Positions 23,544 to 34,439 of a DNA stretch of 64,000 nt are shown here, in pieces. Origin of the DNA: Aedes albopictus (Eukaryota; Arthropoda; Insecta; Diptera; Culicidae); NCBI RefSeq assembly GCF_035046485.1, contig NC_085137.1:339130505-339194504 (forward strand), given 5' to 3'. The first letter of the stretch is position 1, and every line of letters starts with the position of its first letter. The position numbers and the translations under genes are program-made. The notes under the pieces were generated by a model. The model was not told where the DNA came from. It searched no databases and was given only the letters and a program-made list of their open reading frames with translations.

Positions 23544-24722
23544 AGGATGGTATCGCAGCAGAACATATCAGGATGGACCCGGAAAAGATGGCCACCCATC
23601 TGCCTCGCCATCTGCAACGTGTTTATGGCGATTGTGATGGTGTAAATCCAAAGAGGAGAATTTTCATGCGCTCAGCGGGGGAAAGCCTGTGGCCGGGTGA
23701 CAACGCACAGTGGGAAAAAATAGGTATAAAACGCGAATAAATTAATATTTCTGCTCGGAGTGGATGGATTTGAATGAATTTTTGACATAATCTGTAAAAA
23801 TCTCATTTAAAATCAATTTCAGATAAGGAAGGTGTCATTCGCCGCACGATGCTCAGTGTATTGAGCTCGTTTTACCCCACTCTCTCTCACACACACTTTT
23901 TTGAGAAAATCATCATTATAATGTCCGACTGGCGTGCAAAATAAATGACTTATTTAACTCATATTTATGTAAAAACTTCCATAGTATCGGCAATTTGGCA
24001 TAGGGTTGGTTCTGCTCTTATCGATTGCGTTCCACTCCGGGCGAAGATTCATGTGAAATTTCAAAGAAATAGAGGATATCGGGGTTACTTGAAGATATTT
24101 CAATTTTCAAGGCTGTGGGGTGAGCCAAACCAGCTCCATTCGATATTACAGAAGCTTTTACACAAACACGAAATAAATAAATCGTTTATTTTGCACTCCT
24201 GGTATTTTCTAAAAAGATGAAAAAGAGAGAGAATGGGGTAAAACGGGCCCGATACTCTGATTTCCAGCATCGTGCGGCAAATGACATTCTTCTTATTTGA
24301 AATTATAGAGATGTTTGCAGTTTGTGTCAAAAATTCATTCAAATCCATCCACTCCGAGCAGAGATATTGAATTTATTCGCGTTTTATACCTATTTTTTTC
24401 TATTGTGCAACGGGCCAGATCTTCACGGTACGGCTTCATCCTGAAATCTCTTGTATACCAGGACCTAATGCGTCACTTGTTCATCATACGACTGTGGGTA
24501 TCGCCCACACAAAGTTATGGAAAATCATGGACGAGAACAGCATACTAGGCTGATGAAAGCAACGATGGACTGTGTACGATACTGCGTAAGAATTAGGATG
24601 AATTCAAATCTCGGCAGGAATTGCGACAAGATGAAGGACTTTTCTGCCTACTATTCAGAATCACCCTGGACGGTGTAATGCGACGAACCGGGCTGAATAG
24701 CTGAAGCACAATAAAGTACATG
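23544..24722 (+). pseudogene. RTE-type LINE reverse transcriptase relic, split by a MITE
   Basis: Before the MITE the frame reads KDGIAAEHIRMDPEKMATHL, the conserved D-G-I-x-A-E motif of RTE-type reverse transcriptases. After it, fragments in shifting frames give QIFTVR-like sequence, YQDLMRHLF, KLWKIMDENS, LMKATMD and LRQDEGLFCLLFRITLDGVM, the order expected of RT domains 2-4. Stops and frameshifts show it is dead. The catalytic FADD-type block is not reached; similarity fades near 24722. The upstream part ends at the MITE-derived block at 23543. Confidence 0.75.
23723..24390. mobile_element. MITE (668 bp) with TA target duplication inside the RTE relic
   Basis: GGTATAAAACGCGAATAAAT at the left is mirrored by ATTTATTCGCGTTTTATACC at the right, with homologous arms of about 170 bp that include GGATGGATTTGAATGAATTT and its inverse. 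TA flanks it at 23721-23722 and 24391-24392. Non-coding. Confidence 0.85.
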
Positions 24723-25404
24723 CATGTATGCTACATACTGGAATCGATTTAGAATGGTAAGATCTATTTGAAATTATTCTGAATTAACAATAAGTAACTT
24801 CCAAGTTCATCACAATTGTACTAATTTAAACTCATCAATGACCGAAACAAGTTTGAATTGCCATTCAGTCGGTGTGAATGTCACGAGGAGTTCATTATCA
24901 TTTTTCCATACCCGTCGGCAATACATTGCTAATATGAGCTTAAATTGGACTTCCTGTGCGATAGAACTGCAAAGATAAATAAACCCAGAAGCCGCTTGCA
25001 AATGAATGGAATGGATAATCTTCAGCAAGTGCATACAGGCAATGAGCCAAACAAAACAATTCCGGGGGCTGGCTCCGGTATACACATGGGTGATTGAAGC
25101 ACGTGCTATGCATTTTTATTGACTAATTTTCCTTAGATAGTCGATTGAACTTATGAATGGATTGGAAGTTGTCGGTAAAACAATCTTTTGTTTGACCAAT
25201 AATTAAGACTCACTTTTGTGATCCTATCATTTTTACTAAACTCTGTCAGCAAAACCATAGTTATTTATTTGTGACTTAACTTATGAGCACAGCTTAAATT
25301 TACGCTTGGTTGAAGGTGATGGAAGCTGAGATAGAAACTAATTCTATTCTGAAAGTTTCTACTATAGACGATGTGTGCATTTCGGAATCTATTTTTTCTA
25401 GTTT
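24723..25404. other. Gene-free stretch
   Basis: No gene, domain or repeat boundary recognised. A 91-codon minus-strand frame (24810-25085) lacks any familiar feature. Confidence 0.3.
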
Positions 25405-25409
25405 ATGTT

Positions 25410-25622
25410 TGTGGTACCTTGTGGTATGCACATAATAAATTATTGTATTACTCTATTACGTTTAGCGTGTATGTTTACATTGAGTATCTGTCATATGCGG
25501 AGATATTGTTATTGTTGTCTGGAGTGTGAATCATTGTATGTAATATTGAAGTATCGGTAATAAAGTGTATACAAATAATGAATACAGTTGTTGAATAATC
25601 ATTACAGAGAAAGATTCTCACA
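25410..25622 (+). repeat. 5' LTR
   Basis: TGTGGTACCTTGTGG ... GATTCTCACA, with TG/CA ends. AATAAA near 25558 could be the poly(A) signal. Followed directly by TTGGCGACGAGAACGG, a likely primer-binding region. Confidence 0.85.
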
Positions 25623-26116
25623 TTGGCGACGAGAACGGTGAACAGTGCATGTGAAATTAGTTTAATTTCGGCTCAGGAAGTGTTGTCTTTGGAAAAAGAA
25701 TGAGATGAGTGGTGTGTGGGTGTGTGGTGCATGCAGAGTGGTGATGACCTCCAGGTGATGACTTGTGAATGAATTTCAACATTGAAATCAAAAAGGTAAA
25801 TATTGTGTACTAACTGTTCAATATGAATCAAACAATCTATTTGTACCTTCGACTAATGACAATGATCAACCTGTGAGAGATTTTGATGGTGATCGGTATT
25901 GTTTAGTTCAAATCGATGACAATCACTATTGTCAGATAAAGAAATAAAGAACTGTGAAGAAAATCTAAGTTTTGTTGATTGTGATATTGATACTCGTTGA
26001 ATAGGGTTGTTGTCCTAAATCTAGACTTAAATGCTGAATGATGAATGAAGTATTGATTTGTTAAACGGATGGCCGTGGAAGGCGTAGAGGTGAAACAATA
26101 TTTTGAAATCAAATTT

Positions 26117-26424
26117 TGCCGTTGCTGTTAAAAGCCAGTGAAGGCGATAAAAGCCAATGAAGGCGATAAAAGGTAATGAAAGCGACATTCTTGAAATAGC
26201 CGTAAAAGGCGGAAAGGATTACAGATAGAAAAGCCGTTGAAGGCGGAAAATGTTATAGGCAGAAGAGCCGACTAAGGCGAAAAACTGTCGATGGCGGAAA
26301 GATCCGTCGGAGAGTGAAAAGCTGTTGAAGGCGGAAAAAGCCGTTGAAGGTGGAAATGCCGTTGAAGGCGGTAAGACCTGCAAGGCAGATATAGTCGATT
26401 CTTTGTAGAGCCGTATAAGGCGAA
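26117..26424 (+). repeat. Degenerate short tandem array, GCCGTTGAAGGCGGAAAA type
   Basis: At least a dozen variants of AAAGCC(G/A)(T/A)TGAAGGCG(G/A)(A/T)AAA follow one another just downstream of the 5' LTR leader. Reading frame is not preserved, so it looks like a structured leader or packaging region rather than protein. Confidence 0.75.
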
Positions 26425-28057
26425 TTGTGTTATTAAAAATTAAAGTACTAAAAACGCAACAGTGTCGTAAATTTCGTAAGAAACAGATTACCAGCCAACG
26501 CAGATTTAAGGGCTGTTTGCAGATCAGAGGGAATTTCTCGGCCTATCTTGAGGCATGGGAAATTCCTTGGCTGAATCACTCAAGAAACCGTTTTTTCTTC
26601 GATCGCAGTACGCAGTTGCAAAGAAATGACAGTTCAAATGTCACCATAGAAAGTTTCTGCCAGGAATCGTTCTAGAAGTTTCTTGAGCGATTTCTCTTGA
26701 ACTCCAATCTGGGCTTTTTAGTTAAATTGAACCATTAAAAATGAAATTTCACACCAATTAAGTGGCAACTGCAAGGATGGAAATCTAGTGATCATGATCA
26801 GATTTCGAATGTGTCGTGGTCGAACGGCATCGCGCGATCATAGCAACAACGATAACATTTTGTCGTCAAGCATCATAACAAACTTCGGTCCGAGAAGAAT
26901 GATTCGCTCGGCATGTGCGGGCGCGATGCGATCGTTATCATGAAGTTGAAATGATAAATTAGTTATTTCATTCACTTTTTGAGCATTCTTGATGATTTAA
27001 CTTCCAGATATGCTTATGAACGTATCATTTCGAATCATGAATGCGGCTTACGGGTGCATAAGTGGCAAACAATGTGATGAATACAATTTATCATGACTTG
27101 TAACATGATCCGATAACGGGTCATCACGCGATAAAGCGTGCATCAGATGCTTTAATTGTTCTGTGATACGAGCACGATGTGAGGCGTCGGCATCATGCTA
27201 CTGCAAGAACAAGGCTATCTTGGATTATTCGTATCCTGTATCATTTATCGCTTGAAGTGATTTTCTGCCATCCTTGGGCAGCTGAGAAGGCGAAAGACAA
27301 AACTAAACTTTAAGCTGAGCGTGACTAGAAAAACAGTAACGAATAGTATTTGAATATGTTCCAAATGCGAATATAACTGAGCAGATACTGAGGTTGTTGT
27401 GGACCCACCTCAGGTGATATATATTGAAGTTATCATTGCTCAGTAAAGTATAATAAGTCTACGGAGACGTAAAAAGGGTTGGCTCTTGAAACCAAATTAA
27501 CATGAAGACATGATTTAACTAATGCTTTGTCCTCTCTTAAAAGACTTCAAGAAAATTAACATCAATGTGTGAGAATAATTGAACTGTCTTGGTAGTTTGC
27601 AAGATAGGAAGTCAAAATGACAGTTAAAGCATTCGTTGAAGCTAGATGACATATTCAGAGCAGTTGCTAACCACGATCCTGTTAAGTATCATGCTAGTCA
27701 AATGGCTAGTTGAATTGGATATTTTAAAAAATCGAACAATAAAAAAATTAAACTTTCGGCTTAACTGGAAGTCTCAAGAATTCGAGTAAAAGGCGCTTTA
27801 TAACCTATTGAATGCCACTAAATGTTTATGCGATTCAAATACAGTGAGTTCTTGAGTAATCACTTCTGAAGTCTTTGAATATAAAATGTATCGGGTGTGG
27901 TCAGGAGGGGCATTTTGACTTATGATTGTCTAACACTATGGATATAGTGCCATTTTTGCTAATGAACTGCAAATATTGTATGCATGTGTCGCTCACATAG
28001 ATTTTTGCAATTTGTCATAGATAACCCCTTTCATGTGTAGATACACATATTATGCTT

Positions 28058-28262
28058 TTGGTCGAAATACAAAGTGACCGAACGTGCGAAAATTGATTTT
28101 TAACCTACTTAGAAATGTCGCAACTCAATATGGATTAGTGCATATTGTTGCTCTTAATTAGCTTAATGATGCGCAACAGAAAAAATAGATTCAAATTTAC
28201 TTCGCAGCTGCAACTTCGCATGTGCTTCTAGCGACGACTTCGATTTGGTGGTGCGACGATAA
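28058..28262 (+). repeat. Internal direct repeat, copy 1
   Basis: GTGCGAAAATTGATTTTTAACC, CTTAATGATGCGCAA and TGACTTCGATTTGGT-type blocks recur in order at 29335-29527. Identity is clearly below 90 percent by eye. Confidence 0.6.
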
Positions 28263-29334
28263 TAGTTTATATAAGGTCCTCCGATTTTATGTGTGATCCA
28301 GCGTGGAAAACGAGTATGTGTGTACAAATAAAATTTATATATCAAACTCATGGATTTTTACCAATAAAAATGCGTGTACATGTATAAGTGATATTTGTGT
28401 TAATAAGTTCATTGAAAATTTGAATAAAAAACGTGCTTTAAATTGTTTCAGTACAAAGAAATGAATCGTAGAGGCAAGCGTAAGGGCCATCATGACACAG
28501 ACAATCAAGGTCAGTGTGCACTACGTCAGACTTGTAGTCGTTAACAAAAAAAAAATGAGGATGTATTTCATCGGAAAAATGTGAAATAAGTGATATGATA
28601 GACAGATGATTGGGCTTTGCAATAATGCAGAATATTCTAGTTCGATCCAACGAACTGAGAATATTATCTGTTTGGGCTCGGCCGTGAACCCAACGATTTA
28701 TAAGCGGAACGATGGACTGGAAGAATTGGTACTGGGACCAGTTCCAGGAAAGGGAAGGAACAAAACACTTCTACTGCTACTATTGACTATTTATTCTAAT
28801 GGTGTACTGTTTAGTGGCTTCTGTCTTGATCGCTTCATGTCCAAGTTGGTAATGACGATCTCTGGCTTGGTTGTCCCCTTTTATATGCCAAGGAGCCCAT
28901 CTGTCGCGTAGCGGTTGCTAACGCCGTTGTTGATCCGGGTTGTCGTTGTTCCATTGGTAACTGCGATGAATTCTTTGGGAAGCGCTAGGCGCGAACATTA
29001 TCAATATGATGAGCATATGTAGAAAATCAGAGTTACTTAAAGATAAAAAGTTCTAAATTTTGACGGTACATTGAATGCGAATAATTTGGAAAAAGCTTGT
29101 TGAAATAGCTTCATTAGGTATCTAGAGTGAGTACATAACATGTTGAGGGGCTTTTGCAATATTTTGGAGGTACACCATTAAAATAAGTCCTGCAGTTCAG
29201 AACCCGAAAGAGCGACATCAAAGGAACAAATTTTTGGTTTTGTAATGTTAAAATAGGTTTGATTGAGCACGAATCACCAGTTAATGCGGGGGAATATGCA
29301 TCGTAGAATGTAAACCTATTCCTTGACCTATTCA

Positions 29335-29527
29335 ACGACCAAACCGAAGTGACTGGCGGTGCGAAAATTGATGTTTAACCTTCTTATTAACATAGCAACT
29401 CGATTTAGATTAGTGCTAATTTCAGCTCTTAAGTAGCTTAATGATGCGCAATACCAGCAACCGGTTCAAATTTACATGCAACTTTGCATGTGCTTTGCGT
29501 GACTTCGATTTGGTACTGCGTCGATGA
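29335..29527 (+). repeat. Internal direct repeat, copy 2
   Basis: Diverged second copy of 28058-28262 (GTGCGAAAATTGATGTTTAA, CTTAATGATGCGCAATA, GACTTCGATTTGGTACTGCG). Function unknown. Confidence 0.6.
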
Positions 29528-30416
29528 TGTATGTATTAAGAATTTGAGATAATTATAGGATCACAACATGAAAAAGAAGAATGAATATTAATATTCTACT
29601 ATACTTTCAAACAGCTAGTGCGGGTGCGAGTTTTGTGAACAATATATATTAAATATAATTCAAAAACTGGATGTTTTCAAGTTTTCAAATTACTATTCAG
29701 CTAAAACTAGTATTACAAATATTGCTTTGGACAAGTGACGTTTTTCGAAATCGTGATTCGATTTAAAAAAAAGTATCAATCCCTTCGATATTTTGAAAAC
29801 AAAATCTGTAAAGCCAAACTTCTGAATATATTCTGAACAAGAAACGAGTTCCAGCAAAGTTCGCTAAAAAAAACATGAAATGAAATAGTGTTTGTATAAC
29901 ACTTGGACACTTTGGATCGAAAACGAGTTAATGGATATTGATAATCTTTCCACTGTAACATTCGTGCAGTGTTCCGACATATTAGTTAAAAAAATGTCTG
30001 AATAATAATCTGAATATACATACCTTATGTATGAGATTCTTCTATGAAAGGACATGTCAAAAAAAAATCAGTGGGCAGTATACAATGTTTGCATGCTAGC
30101 TGTCATTGAAAACATTTGAGAAGAGGAAAGCAATTCAATTAATTCATCAGCAAAGGTAATATTTAGCTTGACACTCAGTATTAAAAATGTTTTCGGATTT
30201 GGGAAAATATTTGGGTCAAAATAATATTTCTTTTTAGGTACAACCACAAGTAACGGCCAAGTAATTTACCAAAATGCCGAGCAGAGATGGATGACCAAAT
30301 GGATGACTGTACTTCTAATTCTGATGTGAGACTGAAGCGAGACGTTCATAAACTGAGGAGACTATAAGCGAAACAACGTGGAGTGACCTTGCTGCGGATC
30401 TGGAGAAAAAACGAGA

Positions 30417-30629
30417 TGTGGTACCTTGTGGTATGCACATAATAAATTATTGTATTACTCTATTACGTTTAGCGTGTATGTTTACATTGAGTATCTGTCA
30501 TATGCGGAGATATTGTTATTGTTGTCTGGAGTGTGAATCATGGTATGTAATATTGAAGTATCGGTAATAAAGTGTATACAAATAATGAATACAGTTGTTG
30601 AATAATCATTACAGAGAAAGATTCTCACA
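30417..30629 (+). repeat. 3' LTR
   Basis: Same 213-bp sequence as 25410-25622. It is preceded by a purine-rich tract GGAGAAAAAACGAGA (30402-30416), the expected position of a polypurine tract. Confidence 0.85.
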
Positions 30630-30704
30630 ATGTTTAAAACTGGATTAAGCTTTGAGCATATTTGTTGCTACGTTCAGAAGATTTGGCATAAGATTCTGTG
30701 TACA

Positions 30705-31514
30705 TATACATTAGTATGGGACACACTTGTATGGAAAAAATGAATCCTCGCTCCAGCTGACTTTTTAGATTCCATTTAGGTCCCATATGAACTGTACAAA
30801 ATTTCAGAGCAATCGGTGAAACTATAATTTAGCGCAAGCGGTTCAAAGTTTTCATAGGGTTTACTATGGGAAAAGTTACACTTTCAGATAAAAAATCCCA
30901 GAGGTCGCCCCTTGTTTCCTTAATTCAAATCGATCAATGCTTCTTATAGAAAAATCATTTATAAAACTTTCCTTCGAAGACTGCAAAACAATTGGATGCT
31001 TGTGGAAAAAGTTATTGATTTATTACCGATTAGTGATCCAAAGAACGGCTTTTTGTTTTGTTTTATCAGCAGCACTGCTGTTGCCGTTGTCGCATGGGGT
31101 GGTGGGAGGGCCCACCACCCCCAGAAACAGCAGCAACCAAGGCAGCAGCTACAGTGCTGCTGATAAAACAAAACAAAAAGCCGTTCGTTGGATCACTAAT
31201 CGGTAATAAATCAATAACTTTTTTCACAAGAATCCAATCGTTTTGCGGTCTTCGAAGGAAAGTTTCACAAATAATTTTTCTACAAGAAGCGTTGATCGAT
31301 TCAAATTATGGAGACAAAGGGCGACCTCTGGGATTTTTTGTTTGAAAGTGCAACTTTTCCCATAGTAAATCCTATGAAAACTTTGAACCGCTTGCGCTAA
31401 ATTATAGTTTCACCGATTGCTCTGAAATTTTGTACAGTTCATATGGGACCTAAATGGGATCGAAAAAGTCGACTGGAGCGAGAATTTGATGTTTGTCCCA
31501 TACTAATATACATA
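30705..31514. mobile_element. 810-bp palindromic element, arms ~400 bp
   Basis: Left TTAGTATGGGACA and right TGTCCCATACTAA define the ends. Matching continues to a centre at about 31109 (GGAGGGCCCACC). The central arms encode mirrored CAGCAGCACTGCTG tracts, so the minus-strand 70-codon frame and the plus-strand 95-codon frame are reflections. A transcript through it would fold into one long hairpin. Confidence 0.8.
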
Positions 31515-31571
31515 TAAGACGTGAATTTACTGGCGGTAGTGGTTTGTGCTGACACTCCAAATGGTGTTACC

Positions 31572-31946
31572 CTGAGAGAGAGGAGACAGCTCACTGACAG
31601 CCACGATGTTGATATGTCTTCTTCTTACTTCTTTTTACAACTTTGTGCGCCGCACAATGGTTTGAAAATATATTATTGGTCAAAATGATATGCATATTGA
31701 GTTTGTTGCGACAGAGCATGGAAAATAAATGGATTCGTTGCGCTGGTCGAGGAAAACTGATCATTAATATTTTATCTTTTATATTTACAACAAACGGAGC
31801 GAAATTTTAATAAGATCTTTTGAATATTTGGCCACTCAACACCATCAATGTGCAATTTTCAGCTCGGTTCGCGGTGACAGTTTGTGACAGGTCCTCCTTG
31901 ACATTAAGTAGCACGCAATCGAAGCCAGCTGTCTCCTCTCTCTCAG
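31572..31946. mobile_element. hAT-like MITE (375 bp), 8-bp target duplication
   Basis: CTGAGAGAGAGGAGACAGCT at the left and AGCTGTCTCCTCTCTCTCAG at the right are exact inverted termini. GTGTTACC is duplicated at 31564-31571 and 31947-31954. Non-coding. Confidence 0.85.
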
Positions 31947-31954
31947 GTGTTACC

Positions 31955-34074
31955 AGCAACACCATCATTGTCGCCATTACCTACCTGTATCCAACATAGC
32001 ATTTTCGAATTCCTCTTCCGGTACCACATCACATTTGTTGCGACCGTCAAATCTCTATTATTACCCGGTCGGTAGGCTCATTAAGCTCCAAGATGTTCTT
32101 GATGAAAAGTAAATTCTTAATTTTTGTTTCGTTGCATGCATGCAAATAAGTGTCGGATGGAGGATGCACTCACGCACACGTGCATTCTGTTGAAGTTTCA
32201 TCCTTGGGGATGGAATATGGTTTGAAACAAAGAAGAAATGATAATCCTCAATCCGATCTTTTAATTATGTCACACACGCCACCGAAAAGAACGGAATTTA
32301 AATGCAAACGAAATAAAATGATGGTTATACCACATACAGTATTACCTACATCCACAGAGAACAGACATTTAAGCTCGAACAAAAAAACGCCGAAATCGTG
32401 TGTAAAGGATTTAAGTGTACCTCAACGCCACCAACGGAGACTGCCCCACATATAAAGTCGATTTGACCCCACGATGGCAGTGTTCATCGTTAAAATACAC
32501 TAGCCCACGAAGCGACACGAGCGCCAAACGGCCAAAAACGGCGAGCACTGGAAACAAATATGACAACACAACAATATAAGTGATGGGACGCTAGCGCCGC
32601 GCAACGGGAGCATAACCACATACTCCGATATGACCGTTACAAAGTTTTACACAAGGCAGAAAGCGAAGATAGACGTCTGTTCTCTGTGCTACATCTATAT
32701 TATGCGTTGCGCGAAAATTTGTACGCGCAAGCGCCCATACATCTCCGCCTGTAAGAAAAATCATTTCCGTGTTTTCGGCGCAGTATTCCTTGGCCAATTC
32801 GCGCACTTATTGTAGAAAACACCATAACGATTAAACATACCAGCGGAGGTCTATTAGCGATTTTGCACCTTTTTCGCTCTCTATTTTCTTGCAACGGGTA
32901 ATATGTGAACAAATTGATAACATGTTTCGTCTTCTATATGCTTTATGCCCCAAATATTTTCTGTTTATCCAGTCAATCTAATAAAGCATTTCGTTGATAT
33001 GCTATAATTAATAACTTATATTTTCAATGTAATGCTTTTTACCGTACAATACGAGTTTTCATTGTAGGCAAATCTTGGAAAAAGGAAATTACTTTCACAT
33101 TGCATAACGATCAAGTACATGATTACTAGTTGTCATACTTTAAATATACGTTTTAAGCCAGTTTGTGTGTTATAAAGAGTAAGGCCTATGGTGATTTTCT
33201 CTTTCATGATATGAACCCATTCTTTCAAACAAGTATCGTATTTGTAAAGCTCTTGTGAATGGAAGGAATCCTGGAAGAGAGTGATGAACGTGAATGAATG
33301 TTTTTGTTGGAACTTCTATAGAAATGAAACTCACTTGGCTAAAATTGGATCTAGTTATTTTGGGTAAAATTGATTGATGTGGGGATCATTTCAATTTGCC
33401 AAAAATAACGAAAATTGAATCAAGATGTGTTATTCTCAATAAACCTATTATGGTTGATTCTGAATCTGGTCTTGAATCTCTTAACAAATAGTGTTTTTAT
33501 GAATTGGAATCAATTGTGTAAGTTGGGACAGAAATCTCCATACATCGATAAACGCCTAAACGTATGCAATGCCATTGTAACTTCATGCAGTTAGAACTAC
33601 AGGGGATAGACAAAATGATCGGGACAGGCAAAATTGTTCATATCAAAAAATTAGAGATGTCTTTTTCTTCTTTCAAAAGTTATCTTCCGTTTTGTAAACC
33701 ATGCCACTTTTGCACACTGGGCCCGGTGCCGGCCGTTAACATAAATGCAGCTATATTTCGCAGTGTTTACGAACACGAATTTAAAATCTGAACCCACTAA
33801 TGGAAAGCTGAGGCTTTAAGCTTTTCAAAACGCTAAAATGGTATGGAGAAAACGTGGCTTAATTTACAAAACTGCAGATAACTTTTGATAGGAAAAAATA
33901 CATCCCCAATTTTTTTATATGTTGTGTATATAAATGTCTTCGGCCAATGGGATGCAAATTAAAAATGGACCAATTTATTAAAAAATCATAAAATTAATGA
34001 AATCGCTATAACTTGTTCTCTTGTTTATCATTTCAAGTTTAGGTCGGTGGAATACAAGCGAGAATACAAGTTGC
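31955..34074. other. Gene-free stretch with old repeats
   Basis: No gene recognised; the 101-codon frame at 32150-32455 has no family features. Segment 33437-33600 is an uninterrupted copy of the repeat that is split at 10860/12386 by the doubled MITE, so it acts as a related empty site. Confidence 0.4.
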
Positions 34075-34198
34075 CGCCCTAATAAAAATATATTATACAC
34101 CGAAGATAACATTAATAATAGTATCATTATGTGTATCATCAAGATGATAGCCCGAAAGGGCTGTTAAGCACGTTGTATCATATTTTTCTATTAGGGCG
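34075..34198. mobile_element. Short MITE, CGCCCTAATA termini
   Basis: CGCCCTAATAAAAATAT and ATATTTTTCTATTAGGGCG are inverted ends 124 bp apart. The internal AGCCCGAAAGGGCT is a further small hairpin. Confidence 0.6.
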
Positions 34199-34439
34199 AT
34201 AAATCCATAATAATTCTTATCCGGGTAGACACCCTGATAAAAAATAGCATTAAAAACGATAAATTCTATTGTTACAACACCATATTTTTCGAAAATTATT
34301 CATCATTAAGCGTATTGTAATTCGCACAGCACTCTCATTATCATCACTATTGTTTTACTTGCTATAGCTAGATGTTACTGCTCTGTGCTGTTGATATAGT
34401 CCGCGATTTCGATCGAAATCAGAAGCAATTAATTTTCGG

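Larger units (their letters stand above)
25410..30629 (+). mobile_element. Complete non-autonomous LTR retrotransposon (5,220 bp)
   Basis: Two 213-bp direct LTRs bound the element and ATGTT is duplicated at 25405-25409 and 30630-30634, so it is a single intact insertion. The LTRs appear to differ at one position (TCATTGTATG versus TCATGGTATG), which implies a young insertion. Despite that youth, no gag, protease, reverse transcriptase or integrase motif is seen in 4.8 kb and no internal frame exceeds about 101 codons. It therefore resembles a LARD-type element mobilised in trans. Orientation + is set by the primer-site-like sequence after the left LTR and the purine tract before the right LTR. 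Confidence 0.85.

Noticed and set aside
25903..28911. Possible gag or pol frames within the LTR element
   Set aside because: Frames are at most about 100 codons and show no CCHC, protease, RT or integrase motif.
31058..31345. 95-codon frame with poly-Ala/Thr-like tract
   Set aside because: It spans the centre of a palindromic element and mirrors a frame on the opposite strand.
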